Source of the DNA: Plastoroseomonas sp036499545
GTDB taxonomy: Bacteria > Pseudomonadota > Alphaproteobacteria > Acetobacterales > Acetobacteraceae
DNA length: 41,735 bases
Direction: 5' to 3'
Assembly (NCBI GenBank): GCA_036499545.1
Contig: DASYDR010000239.1
Location: forward strand, 1-41,735
Part shown: piece after piece, positions 15,248 to 23,298 of the stretch
Position numbering within the stretch: the stretch's first letter is position 1
How the letters are laid out: the number at the start of each line of letters is the position of its first letter
Position numbers and translations under genes: made by a program
The notes under the pieces: model-generated
What the model was told of the DNA's origin: nothing
Seen by the model: only the letters and a program-made list of their open reading frames with translations
The model's database searches: none

Positions 15248-16117
15248 ATGCGCAATACTCAGACCATCGAAGAAGCGGCCGTCACCGGCAGAATAGGCAG
15301 TGCGGTCGCGGCAATACCGCACACCATCGGCAACGGCTTCAGCGCCGCCCACTTCTCGGAGGAGATGTTTGGCGGGCACATGGATCCCCTGCTGATGGTG
15401 GATCACTTCGTGATGACGCAGCCGACCTTCGATCCGCATCTGCATGCCGGCATCTCCGCCGTCACGGCGATGTTCGAGGATTCGGAAGGCGAATTCCTGA
15501 ACCGCGACACGCTCGGCCACAGCATCGGCCTGAAGCCGGGCGATCTCTACTGGTTGGCGGCCGCCAGCGGCGCCGTGCACGAGGAACGGCCGGAGGATGG
15601 CGCGCGCACCCATGCGCTGCAGATCTTCGTCAACCTGCCGGCCCGCCTGAAGACGGAGCCGGCGCGCGCGCTGCATGTGCCGGCCGGGCAGATGCCGGTC
15701 ATCGCAGGGCAGGGCCATCGGGTGCGGGTGCTGCTCGGCCGCAGCGGCGCGGTTGCCGGGGAAGACGGCACGCCGGAGGAGATGACCATGCTCGACGGCT
15801 TCCTGCAGCCGCATGGCCGCTTCTCCCATCCCCTGCCGGAAGGGCGCCAGGCCTGGATCTACGCCGTCTCGGGTACGCTCACGGTCCGCTGCGGCGATGA
15901 GCAGCGCGGCCTGCAGGCGGGCCGCGCCCTGGCCATCGATGTCGGGCCCGCGGCCGAAATCGGGCTGGAAGCCGGCGAAGCCACGCATTTCGTGCTGATG
16001 GCGGCGAAGCCCATTCGCGAAGCCTTCGTCAAGCACGGGCCGCTGGTGATGGCCACCGCGGCCGATGTGCGGCGCACCCTCGCCGGCTACGCCGCCGGGC
16101 GGTTCGGCCGGATCTGA
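15248..16117 (+). CDS. Pirin-family bicupin protein
   Basis: 289 residues, typical pirin length. The N-terminal cupin holds all four expected metal ligands: H64 and H66 (DPHLHAG), H111 and E113 (AVHEERP), matching the His-His-His-Glu site of human pirin. The C-terminal cupin (about 180-289) is present but lacks ligands, as usual. Pirins are iron proteins; some bacterial ones act as quercetinase-like dioxygenases and others as regulators. GGGAG lies before the ATG. It is 33 bp upstream of the esterase gene and probably co-transcribed with it and with the GMC oxidoreductase. Confidence 0.9.
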   Translation: MRNTQTIEEAAVTGRIGSAVAAIPHTIGNGFSAAHFSEEMFGGHMDPLLMVDHFVMTQPTFDPHLHAGISAVTAMFEDSEGEFLNRDTLGHSIGLKPGDLYWLAAASGAVHEERPEDGARTHALQIFVNLPARLKTEPARALHVPAGQMPVIAGQGHRVRVLLGRSGAVAGEDGTPEEMTMLDGFLQPHGRFSHPLPEGRQAWIYAVSGTLTVRCGDEQRGLQAGRALAIDVGPAAEIGLEAGEATHFVLMAAKPIREAFVKHGPLVMATAADVRRTLAGYAAGRFGRI

Positions 16118-16150
16118 CGCGTCACCACCAATCAGCAGCGGAGACGGACG

Positions 16151-17113
16151 ATGTCCGACATGGAAGCACGGAGCAGCGGGCGGGCCGGCGGCGCCGTCAT
16201 CGCGATCTCGGCGGAGGAACGCGCGCGGGAAACCGCCCTGCGTGAACGCTTCGCCGCATTCTGGGCCTCGGCGGCCGGGACGCCGCGGGCGGTCTATGAC
16301 AGCTTCATCGCCGCCAGCCCGCTGGCCGACGGCATCAGCCTCGCCGCCGTCGACGCGCCGGGCGTGCAGGGCTGGTGGGTGCGGCCGGCACAGGCCGTGC
16401 CGGGTGCGGCGATCCTCTTCACCCATGGCGGTGGTTATGGGCTCGGTTCCGCCCAGGCCTATCGCGGCTTCGTCAGCCAGATCGTGCGCCGCACCGGCAT
16501 TCCGGCGCTGGTGATCGACTATCCGCTGGCGCCGGAAGCGGTGCTGCCGGCGGCGCCGCAGGCGGCGCTCGCGGCCTGGCAATGGCTGGTCGCGCAGGGC
16601 TTCGACCGGATCGCGATGGTGGGTGATTCCGCCGGCGGCGGTCTGGCGCTGGTCACGCTTGCGGCGCTGGTCCGGCAGAAGCGCGGCGCGGCGCCGGTCG
16701 CCGGCGTGGTGTTCTCGCCATGGACGGACCTGGCCTTCACCGGCGCCTCGATGACCGATCCGGCGGTCGAGGACCCGCTGATCAGCCATGACTACCTGCG
16801 CGACTGCGCGCGCAACTACCTCGGCGCGGTGGCAGCGGCCGATCCGCTCGCCTCGCCGCTGCAGGGCGATCTGCGCGGCCTGCCGCCGCTGCTGATCCAG
16901 GTCGGGACCGACGAACGCCTGCTCGACGACAGCCGGCAATACGCCGATCGCGCCGCGCAGGCGGGCGTTCCCGTGCAGCTCGAGGTCTGGGACGGCATGC
17001 ATCACGTCTTCCAGCTCGACGTCGCGCATCTCGAAAGCAGCCGCCGGGCGCTTGATCACGCGGCCGGCTTCCTCCGTACCGCCTTCGGCAAGGATAATCG
17101 TCATGGCAACTGA
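16151..17113 (+). CDS. HSL-family alpha/beta hydrolase (esterase/lipase)
   Basis: 320 residues. Hormone-sensitive-lipase-like esterase: oxyanion motif HGGG (92-95), nucleophile elbow GDSAGG with S160, acid D254 (VGTDERLLDD) and the histidine at H284/H285 (DGMHHVF). An N-terminal cap helix (about 20-60) is present. There is no signal peptide, so it is cytoplasmic. It acts on short-chain carboxyl esters; the true substrate is unknown. Its 3' end overlaps the GMC oxidoreductase start by 11 bp, indicating coupled translation. It may release an alcohol that the oxidoreductase then oxidises (inference). Confidence 0.92.
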   Translation: MSDMEARSSGRAGGAVIAISAEERARETALRERFAAFWASAAGTPRAVYDSFIAASPLADGISLAAVDAPGVQGWWVRPAQAVPGAAILFTHGGGYGLGSAQAYRGFVSQIVRRTGIPALVIDYPLAPEAVLPAAPQAALAAWQWLVAQGFDRIAMVGDSAGGGLALVTLAALVRQKRGAAPVAGVVFSPWTDLAFTGASMTDPAVEDPLISHDYLRDCARNYLGAVAAADPLASPLQGDLRGLPPLLIQVGTDERLLDDSRQYADRAAQAGVPVQLEVWDGMHHVFQLDVAHLESSRRALDHAAGFLRTAFGKDNRHGN

Positions 17114-18623
17114 ACTTGCATCCGGCCAGTCCTTCGACGTCGTCATCGTGGGGGGCGGCTCCGCCGGCGCGGTGCTCGCGAACCGGCTGAGCGAGGATCC
17201 GGCGCGGCGGGTGCTGCTGCTGGAAGCGGGCGCGGCCTATGCGCCGGCGGCCTATCCCGAAGTGATCGCCAGCGCGGACCATGTGGGCGGCGACCGGGCG
17301 CATGACTGGGGCTACCACACCCAGGATCACCTGGCGCTCGGCCATGACGTGCCGGCGATCCGCGGCAAGGTGCTGGGCGGCAGCTCGGCCGTGAACGCGG
17401 CGGTCGCGATGCGCGCCAGGCCGTCCGATTTCGCGCGCTGGACCGCGCGCGGCATCGAAGGCTGGACCTTCGCGGATGTGCTGCCGGTCTACAAGGCGCT
17501 GGAGAACACGCCGACCGGCGAGGATGCCTGGCACGGCCGGTCCGGGCCCTTCCCGATCCGCCAGCGGACGATGGAGGAGAACACGCCGTCGATGCGGGCC
17601 TTCGTGCTCGCCGCCGAAGCGGCCGGCCTGGCGCGGCTGAGCGACTTCAACGGCGCGGAGCAGAATGGCGTCTCGCCCTATCCGCTGAATGTCGTCGACG
17701 GCCGGCGGATCAATACCGGCATGGCCTATCTGACCGGTGCGGTGCGCCGCCGGCCGAACCTGGCCATCCTGGGCGGGGCCGAGGTCGATCGCGTCGTCTT
17801 CGACGGACGGCGGGCGCGGGGCGTGCGGCTTGCGGACGGCAAGGCGATCACGGCCGGCCAGGTGATCCTGTCGGCCGGCGCCTTCGGCAGCCCGGCGATC
17901 CTGATGCGGTCGGGGATCGGGCCGGCATCGCATCTGGAGGAACTCGGCATCCCGGTGCTGCAGGGCGCCCCTGTCGGCGAGCGGCTGAAGGAGCATCCCT
18001 TCTACTACAATGTCTACGCGCTGAAGCCGGAAGCGAAGTCGATGACGCCGGTGGCCGGCGCGATCATCTGGACCAACTCCAGCGAGGCCGCCGCCGGCGA
18101 GCTCGACCTGCACATCTCCGGCACGCATATCTTCGATCCGGCGCAGAGCCCGACCGGCGGCGCGATCGTGCTCGCCTGCGCCGTGACGCTGCCGAATTCG
18201 GTCGGGTCGGTCCGCCTCGCGAGCCGCGATCCGCGCGCGATGCCGGTCATCCGCTACAACTTCTTCCAGGATCCGGGCGATCTGCGGCGGATGCTGGAAG
18301 CGGTGCGGCTGTCGCGCCGCATCGGCAGGACGGCGCCGTTCAGCGACCTGGTCGCATCGGAGATGATGCCGGGCCACGACGTCGCCGATGACGCAGCGCT
18401 CGAGAAGGCGGTGATCGCGGCGGTGGATGGCTATGCCCATCCGACCTCGACGGTGCCGATGGGCACGGCCGGCGATCCGCGCGCCGTGGTCGATGCGCGG
18501 GGCGCGGTGCGCGGGGTGGAGGGGCTGCATGTCGTCGACGCGTCGATCATGCCGGACATCCCGTCGGTGGCGACGAACGTGACGACGATCATGATCGCGG
18601 AGGCGATCAGCCGGCGGCTCTGA
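17103..18623 (+). CDS. GMC-family FAD-dependent oxidoreductase (choline/alcohol dehydrogenase-like)
   Basis: 506 residues. The start at 17103 (overlapping the esterase) gives a short tail before the dinucleotide-binding motif VVIVGGGSAGAVLANRL (13-29). The GMC signature follows around 90-110 (GKVLGGSSAVNAAVAMRARP), a second at about 265-280 (SAGAFGSPAILMRSG), and the C-terminal active-site His and Asn lie in HPTSTVPMG and SVATNVTT. The family oxidises primary alcohols such as choline or polyols with oxygen or quinones as acceptor. No signal sequence was seen. Context (pirin, esterase, LysR) suggests breakdown of an ester or aromatic compound. Confidence 0.92.
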   Translation: MATELASGQSFDVVIVGGGSAGAVLANRLSEDPARRVLLLEAGAAYAPAAYPEVIASADHVGGDRAHDWGYHTQDHLALGHDVPAIRGKVLGGSSAVNAAVAMRARPSDFARWTARGIEGWTFADVLPVYKALENTPTGEDAWHGRSGPFPIRQRTMEENTPSMRAFVLAAEAAGLARLSDFNGAEQNGVSPYPLNVVDGRRINTGMAYLTGAVRRRPNLAILGGAEVDRVVFDGRRARGVRLADGKAITAGQVILSAGAFGSPAILMRSGIGPASHLEELGIPVLQGAPVGERLKEHPFYYNVYALKPEAKSMTPVAGAIIWTNSSEAAAGELDLHISGTHIFDPAQSPTGGAIVLACAVTLPNSVGSVRLASRDPRAMPVIRYNFFQDPGDLRRMLEAVRLSRRIGRTAPFSDLVASEMMPGHDVADDAALEKAVIAAVDGYAHPTSTVPMGTAGDPRAVVDARGAVRGVEGLHVVDASIMPDIPSVATNVTTIMIAEAISRRL

Positions 18624-18629
18624 GAGCCG
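18615..18629. terminator. Hairpin spanning the stop codon between convergent genes
   Basis: CGGCTC (18615-18620), loop TGA (18621-18623, the stop codon of the GMC gene), GAGCCG (18624-18629). It fills the 9-bp gap between convergent genes, so it may serve as a compact two-way terminator. The stem is only 6 bp. Confidence 0.35.
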
Positions 18630-18632
18630 GGA

Positions 18633-19544
18633 TCACGCCCGCCGCCGCTGCCGCAGCCCCATCGCCACGCCGAGCAGCGCCATGGCGCCGCCGATCGCGT
18701 GATAGGCATGGAGTTCCTCGCCGAGGACGGACCAGGCCAGCAGGGCCACGACCAGCGGCAGCAGGTTGATGAGCAGCGCGGTGCGCGCCGCACCCAGGTC
18801 GCGGATGCCGATCATCCAGCAGAGCGGCGCCACCAGCGATGTCGGGATCGCGGCATAGAGGATCAGCGGCAGGCTCGCCGCGGTGATCGGCGAGATCGGG
18901 CCGAGCAGCCAGATCGGCACCAGCATCATCACGGAGGCGCCGATCTGCCAGAACAGCTGCTGCCACATCGGCAGCGGCATCGACCAGCGCCGCAGCATGA
19001 CGCCGTACAGCGCGTTGGACAGCACCGCGACCAGCATCAGCGCGTCACCGGCATGCAGGCCGCCTTGCGCCAGGCTGGCCGGATCGCCGTGCGAGGTCAG
19101 GTAGACGAGGCCGAACAGGGACACGGCGCCGCCGGCCAGGCGCATCGCCGTCAGCCGCTCGGCCGCCAGCAGGCTCGCCAGCAAGGTGGACAGCAGCGGC
19201 ATCAGCGCCAGGATCACGCCCATGTTGACGGCGCTGGTGGTCTCCGCCGCCACATAGGCGAGGCTCTGGTAGATCACCATGCCCAGCGCGCCGAGCACCG
19301 TGAGCTTGCCCCAATGGCGGGCCGCCACAGCGCGGCCGCGCCAGGCCGCCGGCCCGATGCAGGGCAGCAGCACCGCGAAGGCGAGGACCCAGCGGTAGAA
19401 GGCGATGGAGCCGGGCGCGATGACGCCGGCGGCCGCCTTCGTCACCACGGTATTGCCCGACCAGATCAGCACGGTGGCGAGCGGCGCCAGGCTGGCCTGC
19501 CACGCCGCCGGTGCCGCCCGCATGGCGGCGGTTTCCGTCTTCAC
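18633..19544 (-). CDS. EamA/DMT-family exporter
   Basis: 303 residues, ten predicted membrane helices in two EamA repeats (about 15-140 and 165-298), the usual drug/metabolite transporter layout. The start is GTG at 19544, chosen because AGGAG sits 6 nt upstream; an in-frame ATG at 19523 lacks such a site. The first repeat contains VLIWSGNTVVTKAAAGVIAP, typical of the family. Such proteins export amino acids or other small metabolites; the substrate is unknown. It is divergent from the AraC regulator at 19720, a likely controller. Confidence 0.9.
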   Translation of the reverse strand: MKTETAAMRAAPAAWQASLAPLATVLIWSGNTVVTKAAAGVIAPGSIAFYRWVLAFAVLLPCIGPAAWRGRAVAARHWGKLTVLGALGMVIYQSLAYVAAETTSAVNMGVILALMPLLSTLLASLLAAERLTAMRLAGGAVSLFGLVYLTSHGDPASLAQGGLHAGDALMLVAVLSNALYGVMLRRWSMPLPMWQQLFWQIGASVMMLVPIWLLGPISPITAASLPLILYAAIPTSLVAPLCWMIGIRDLGAARTALLINLLPLVVALLAWSVLGEELHAYHAIGGAMALLGVAMGLRQRRRA

Positions 19545-19719
19545 CGCGATCTCCTGCTTCCTTTGACGTGGCGCGGCCGATTCAGGCCATCGGGCCGTTC
19601 GGGCCTGTGGTCATCGGACGCTCCGGCACGGCGATGGTCCGCCCGGCCCGAAGACTTCTAGCGCTTGGCCGAAACGGGGCATATAACGAATTTAGGACAA
19701 TGGATGACGGAGAGCGGAC

Positions 19720-20490
19720 ATGGCCTCGCCGCCGGTGCGCATCGATGGCGACCCGCCGCGGCCGGTGTCGTTCAGGACGGCGCTCTACCCTGCGGGCACG
19801 GTGTTCCCGCCGCGCCGCCAGCCCTGGGGGGAGCTCAACTACGCCCTGTCCGGCGTCTGCGAATTCGACATCCAGGGCGCGCGCTTCCTCTCGCCGCCGC
19901 ATTACGGCATCTGGATCCCGCCCGATGTCCCGCATGAGGCGTGGAACCGGCATGCCATGCGCTATGTCTCCGTCTATGTGGACCGTCCGCTCTGCGCTGG
20001 GTTGCCGCCGGGGCCTTGCACGCTCGGCCTCAGCCCGCTGCTGAAGGCCATCCTCGCCGATTTCGCCGATCGCGCGGTGACCTTGCCGGAGACCGAGGCG
20101 GACCGGCGCCTGGCCGAGGTCCTGGTCGACCGGATCCGCCTGGCGCCGCGCTTCGAGACCTATCTGCCGGTCTCCGACGACGCCTTGCTCGGGCCTGTGC
20201 TCAGGGCGATGCAGGCGGCGCCCGGCGATCGCCGCTCGCTCGCGGAATGGGCGCGGGCGGCGGGCACCACGGAACGGACCTTGTCCCGGCGCTGCCAGGA
20301 CCGGCTGGGCATCCCGTTCAACGAATGGCGCCAGCGCCTGGCGCTGGTCACCGCCCTGGCGCTGCTCGATGCCGGGGAACCGGTGCAGCGGATCGCGCAG
20401 CAGCTCGGCTACGGCAATGCCTCGGCCTTCATCGCCATGTTCCGCCGCCTCACCGGCACCAGCCCGACCCGCATCCGCGGCAAGGCATGA
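19720..20490 (+). CDS. AraC-family transcriptional regulator
   Basis: 256 residues. The N-terminal cupin-like sensor domain (about 15-90) has the segment YALSGVCEFDIQGARFLSPP and WIPPDVPHE. The C-terminal AraC DNA-binding domain (about 155-252) has two helix-turn-helix units: SLAEWARAAGTTERTLSRR and VQRIAQQLGYGNASAFIAMF ending RRLTGTSPTRIR. This layout matches the AraC/NimT subgroup that often controls an adjacent EamA or MFS exporter, here the divergent gene at 18633-19544, separated by 175 bp. Confidence 0.92.
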   Translation: MASPPVRIDGDPPRPVSFRTALYPAGTVFPPRRQPWGELNYALSGVCEFDIQGARFLSPPHYGIWIPPDVPHEAWNRHAMRYVSVYVDRPLCAGLPPGPCTLGLSPLLKAILADFADRAVTLPETEADRRLAEVLVDRIRLAPRFETYLPVSDDALLGPVLRAMQAAPGDRRSLAEWARAAGTTERTLSRRCQDRLGIPFNEWRQRLALVTALALLDAGEPVQRIAQQLGYGNASAFIAMFRRLTGTSPTRIRGKA

Positions 20491-20580
20491 CACGACCTGG
20501 TGCGCCGGGGCTTGCCGGGCGGGCGGCGGAACCGACATGCCCGGTCGCGCGTTCCCTTCCCGCGCGACGGAGCGGCGGCG

Positions 20581-21921
20581 ATGAAGAAACTGGTGGCATT
20601 GGCGGCGCTTGCCGGCGTGCTGGGCGCGGCGGCGGTCTCGCTGGAAGCCTGCGGCGAAAGCGCGACCTTGCCGCTCGAAGCCGGCATCGGGCCGCGGCCG
20701 CAACTGCCGCCGCCGAACCCGACCCTGATCCCGACGGTGCATATCGCGCCGGCCGTCGGCTGGGCCGGGGATGCGCGGCCGATGCCGGCCCCGGGGCTCG
20801 CGGTCGCGGCCTTCGCCAGCGGCCTCGATCATCCGCGCAACCTCCTCGTGCTGCCGGACGGCGACGTGCTGGTCGCGGAAACCAATGCCCCGGCCAAGCC
20901 GGATGACAGCCCGGGCATCCGCGGCTTCGTCATGCGCCAGGTGATGGGCCGCGCCGGCGCCGGTGTCCCCAGCCCGAACCGGATCATCCTGCTGCGCGAC
21001 TCCGATGGCGATGGCGTGGCGGAAACCCGCACGGTCTTCCTGGAGGGGCTGAATTCGCCCTACGGCATGGCGCTGATCGGCGACCAGCTCTTCATCGCCG
21101 ATACCGACGCGATCCGCCGCTACCCGTACCAGGCCGGCCAGACCCGCATGACCGCCGCCGGGGAGCGGCTGACGGACCTGCCGGCCGGGCGGATCAACCA
21201 CCATTGGACCAAGAACCTGGCGGCGAGCCCCGATGGCCGCTTCCTCTATGTCAGCATCGGCTCCAACAGCAATGTGGGCGAGAACGGGCTGGAGGCGGAG
21301 GCGGGCCGGGCGCAGATCTGGGAAGTGGATGCGCGCAGCGGTGCGCATCGCAGCTTCGCCACCGGCCTGCGCAATCCGAACGGGCTGTCCTTCGCGCCGG
21401 GGGCGCGGCCGGCGCTGTGGACGGCGGTGAACGAACGCGACGAGATCGGCAGCGACCTGGTGCCGGACTACATGACCGCGGTCCGCGATGGCGGCTTCTA
21501 TGGCTGGCCGTTCAGCTATTACGGCCAGCATGTCGACACGCGGGTGCAGCCGCCGCAGCCCGCGATGGTCGCCCGCGCGATCGCGCCCGACTATGCGCTG
21601 GGCGCCCATACCGCCTCGCTGGGGCTGGCGATCACCGATCATAGCGGCCTGCCCGCGCCGTTCGCGGCCGGGGCCTTCGTCGGCCAGCACGGGTCCTGGA
21701 ACCGCCGGCCGCCAAGCGGCTACCGGGTGATCTTCATCCCCTTCGCCGATGGCCGGCCGGCCGGGCCGCCGGTCGATGTGCTGACCGGCTTCCTCGATGC
21801 CGAAGGCCAGGCCCGCGGCCGCCCGGTCGGCGTCACGCCGGATGGCCGGGGCGGGCTGCTGGTGGCCGATGACGTCGGCAATGCCGTCTGGCGGGTCACC
21901 GCGGCGCCGGCCGCCCGCTGA
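20581..21921 (+). CDS. Sorbosone dehydrogenase-like PQQ-type six-bladed beta-propeller protein
   Basis: 446 residues. The ATG at 20581 starts a signal peptide (MKKLVALAALAGVLGAAAVS); the upstream frame extension to 20500 is a shadow. It belongs to the GDH/sorbosone dehydrogenase (GSDH, YliI/Asd-like) propeller family: LDHPRNLLVLPDGDVLVAETN, GLNSPYGMALIGDQLFIADTDA, NHHWTKNLAASPDGRFLYVSIGS, FATGLRNPNGLSF and GAFVGQHGSWNRRPPSGYRV are typical blade segments. Members oxidise sugars or aldehydes in the periplasm with PQQ, but many homologues have no proven activity. It is likely periplasmic; the segment LEAC near the cleavage point is a poor lipobox. No PQQ synthesis genes are in the window. Confidence 0.87.
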   Translation: MKKLVALAALAGVLGAAAVSLEACGESATLPLEAGIGPRPQLPPPNPTLIPTVHIAPAVGWAGDARPMPAPGLAVAAFASGLDHPRNLLVLPDGDVLVAETNAPAKPDDSPGIRGFVMRQVMGRAGAGVPSPNRIILLRDSDGDGVAETRTVFLEGLNSPYGMALIGDQLFIADTDAIRRYPYQAGQTRMTAAGERLTDLPAGRINHHWTKNLAASPDGRFLYVSIGSNSNVGENGLEAEAGRAQIWEVDARSGAHRSFATGLRNPNGLSFAPGARPALWTAVNERDEIGSDLVPDYMTAVRDGGFYGWPFSYYGQHVDTRVQPPQPAMVARAIAPDYALGAHTASLGLAITDHSGLPAPFAAGAFVGQHGSWNRRPPSGYRVIFIPFADGRPAGPPVDVLTGFLDAEGQARGRPVGVTPDGRGGLLVADDVGNAVWRVTAAPAAR

Positions 21922-21958
21922 TGCGCGGCACCCTGGAACCGTCCGCGTGGCGCGCCAC

Positions 21959-22225
21959 ATGATCGGCATGACCGCCCTGCACGACCGCCCCGATCCGCCC
22001 GCCGATCCGTTGCTGAACGCCCTCTGGCTCGGGCTGCGCGGCGACTGGGACGCGGCGCATGCGGTGGTGCAGGCCGAGGATGGCGCCGATGCCGCCTGGC
22101 TGCACCGCATCGAGGGCGACGCCGCCAATGCGGGCTACTGGTACCGCCGCGCCGGCAGGCCGGCCGGCCAGGGCGCCACCCGGGCGGAGGGCGAGGCGAT
22201 CGCCGAAGCGCTGGCGGCGCGCTGA
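21959..22225 (+). CDS. Small conserved hypothetical protein (GDWDAAH family)
   Basis: 88 residues from an ATG at 21959, with a second in-frame ATG at 21968 (MTALHDRP) as an alternative. The core LNALWLGLRGDWDAAHAVVQ ... WLHRIEGDAANAGYWYRRAGRP is a recognisable small conserved protein of proteobacteria with no known function. Two helical repeats containing W and A are visible, like a short TPR/Sel1-type hairpin. It is 37 bp after the sorbosone-dehydrogenase-like gene. Long frames overlapping from 21797 are shadows. Confidence 0.75.
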   Translation: MIGMTALHDRPDPPADPLLNALWLGLRGDWDAAHAVVQAEDGADAAWLHRIEGDAANAGYWYRRAGRPAGQGATRAEGEAIAEALAAR

Positions 22226-22311
22226 CCGCGCGCGAAACCCCCTTCGCAACACGTTGCGACCGGCGGTAGCGTGCCGTCCGCCGGGCGACGCAGGGACACG
22301 AGAGAACAGGC

Positions 22312-22608
22312 ATGGCGCATTTCTTCTGCCGGCTGCTGCCGCCCCGGCCGGGCTTCGCGCAGGACATGACCGCGGCCGAGATGCAGGCCATGCAGGCGCA
22401 TGTCGGCTATTGGACGGCGCTCGCCCAGGCCGGCACCGCCGTGGTCTTCGGCCCAGTCGCCGATCCCGCGGGCTTCTGGGGCCTCGGCGTGCTGGAGGTC
22501 GCCGGCGAAGCGGAAGCGCAGGCCATCACCCGCGACGATCCGGCCATCCTGGCGGCGATCGGGTTGCGCTACGAGGTCCTGCCGATGCCGCGGGCGACGA
22601 CGCGGTAG
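22312..22608 (+). CDS. YciI-like domain protein
   Basis: 98 residues, a single YciI/DABB-like ferredoxin-fold module: MAHFFCRLLPPRPGFAQDM, MQAHVGYWTALAQAGTAVVFGPV and a final segment EAQAITRDDPAILAAIGLRYEVLP. YciI proteins are small, often dimeric and of unclear function; some relatives degrade chlorinated muconolactones. A Shine-Dalgarno sequence (GAGAACAGG) precedes the ATG. It is convergent with, and 2 bp from, the AhpD-like gene. Confidence 0.82.
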   Translation: MAHFFCRLLPPRPGFAQDMTAAEMQAMQAHVGYWTALAQAGTAVVFGPVADPAGFWGLGVLEVAGEAEAQAITRDDPAILAAIGLRYEVLPMPRATTR

Positions 22609-22610
22609 CG

Positions 22611-23174
22611 TCAGCCGGCGATGGCGGCCAACTTCTCCCGCGCTTCCGTCTCCTCCTCGATCTGCAGCGCGTCGTTGAAGCGGTTGAAGAAGCCGCAGAG
22701 CGTGGTGCGCAGCGTGAGCTCGACGATCTGCGCCTCGGAGAAATGCGCGCGCAGGCGCTGGTACAGGGCGTCCCGGATGCGGTTCGGCGTCTCCCAGGCG
22801 GCGATCGCCCATTCGACGACGACGCGGTCGACCGCATCCAGCTCCGGATGATCCTGGTAGTCGAGCAGCCGGTCGATGCCGGCGGGCGAGATGCCTTCCA
22901 CGCTCAGGAACGGCTTGTGGTGCGCGACGCAGTAATGGCATTCGTTCAGCTTGGAGACGACGATGATCGCGATCTCCAGGTAGCGCTTCGGCAGCGTCTT
23001 CGCCTCGCGCAGTTCCATCAGCATGGCCATCAGGTGGCGCAGCGCCGCCGGTACATGCGCGAACACCGCGACCTGGTTGCGGAAAGGGCCGTAGCCGGCG
23101 GCGAAGCGCTCATAGATATCCGCCAGATCGGCGGGCAGCTCGCTGGAAGGGATGTCGCGGACGCGGGCCATCAT
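22611..23174 (-). CDS. AhpD-like/carboxymuconolactone decarboxylase-family protein
   Basis: 187 residues from the first of two consecutive ATGs (23174, 23171). The all-helical AhpD fold contains the redox motif C79-H-Y-C82 followed by H86 (NECHYCVAHH), as in alkylhydroperoxidase AhpD and peroxidase-related CMD proteins. This supports a thiol-dependent peroxidase role rather than lactone decarboxylation. It is divergent from the Hsp70 operon across a 124-bp promoter region. The extended frame to 23390 overlaps the GrpE-like gene on the other strand and is rejected. Confidence 0.87.
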   Translation of the reverse strand: MMARVRDIPSSELPADLADIYERFAAGYGPFRNQVAVFAHVPAALRHLMAMLMELREAKTLPKRYLEIAIIVVSKLNECHYCVAHHKPFLSVEGISPAGIDRLLDYQDHPELDAVDRVVVEWAIAAWETPNRIRDALYQRLRAHFSEAQIVELTLRTTLCGFFNRFNDALQIEEETEAREKLAAIAG

Positions 23175-23237
23175 GCTGTCTCCGAAGCTGGGCGGCGGCC
23201 ATCCTGGCGCAGGCCGCACCCGTCGGCGAGCCGTGAT

Positions 23238-23266
23238 TTGGTCAATCCTTCCCGGGGCGTTATAAT
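23238..23266 (+). promoter_or_regulatory. Probable sigma-70 promoter of the Hsp70/AAA+ operon
   Basis: TTGGTC (23238-23243), a 17-bp spacer and a perfect TATAAT (23261-23266) lie 33 bp upstream of the GrpE-like ATG. In this GC-rich genome a full TATAAT with ideal spacing is unlikely by chance. The -35 is only a half match. There is no CIRCE element or clear heat-shock sigma signature, so heat induction is not indicated by sequence. Confidence 0.6.
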
Positions 23267-23282
23267 TCCCGCGAAGCGGGAA
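23266..23282 (+). promoter_or_regulatory. Perfect inverted repeat at the predicted transcription start
   Basis: TTCCCGC-GAA-GCGGGAA, a 7-bp perfect dyad starting at the last base of the -10 and covering the expected +1 (about 23273). This position suits a repressor operator, or a 5' hairpin that stabilises the messenger. The following GGGAAGGGGA can act as the ribosome-binding site of the GrpE-like gene, so the hairpin would partly occlude it. Confidence 0.5.
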
Positions 23283-23298
23283 GGGGACGCTGCGCCGC

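Noticed and set aside
19582..22128. 848-codon minus-strand frame opposite the AraC and sorbosone-dehydrogenase-like genes
   Set aside because: Low-complexity Arg/His/Gly-rich translation, no motif, and antisense to two genes with clear family signatures.
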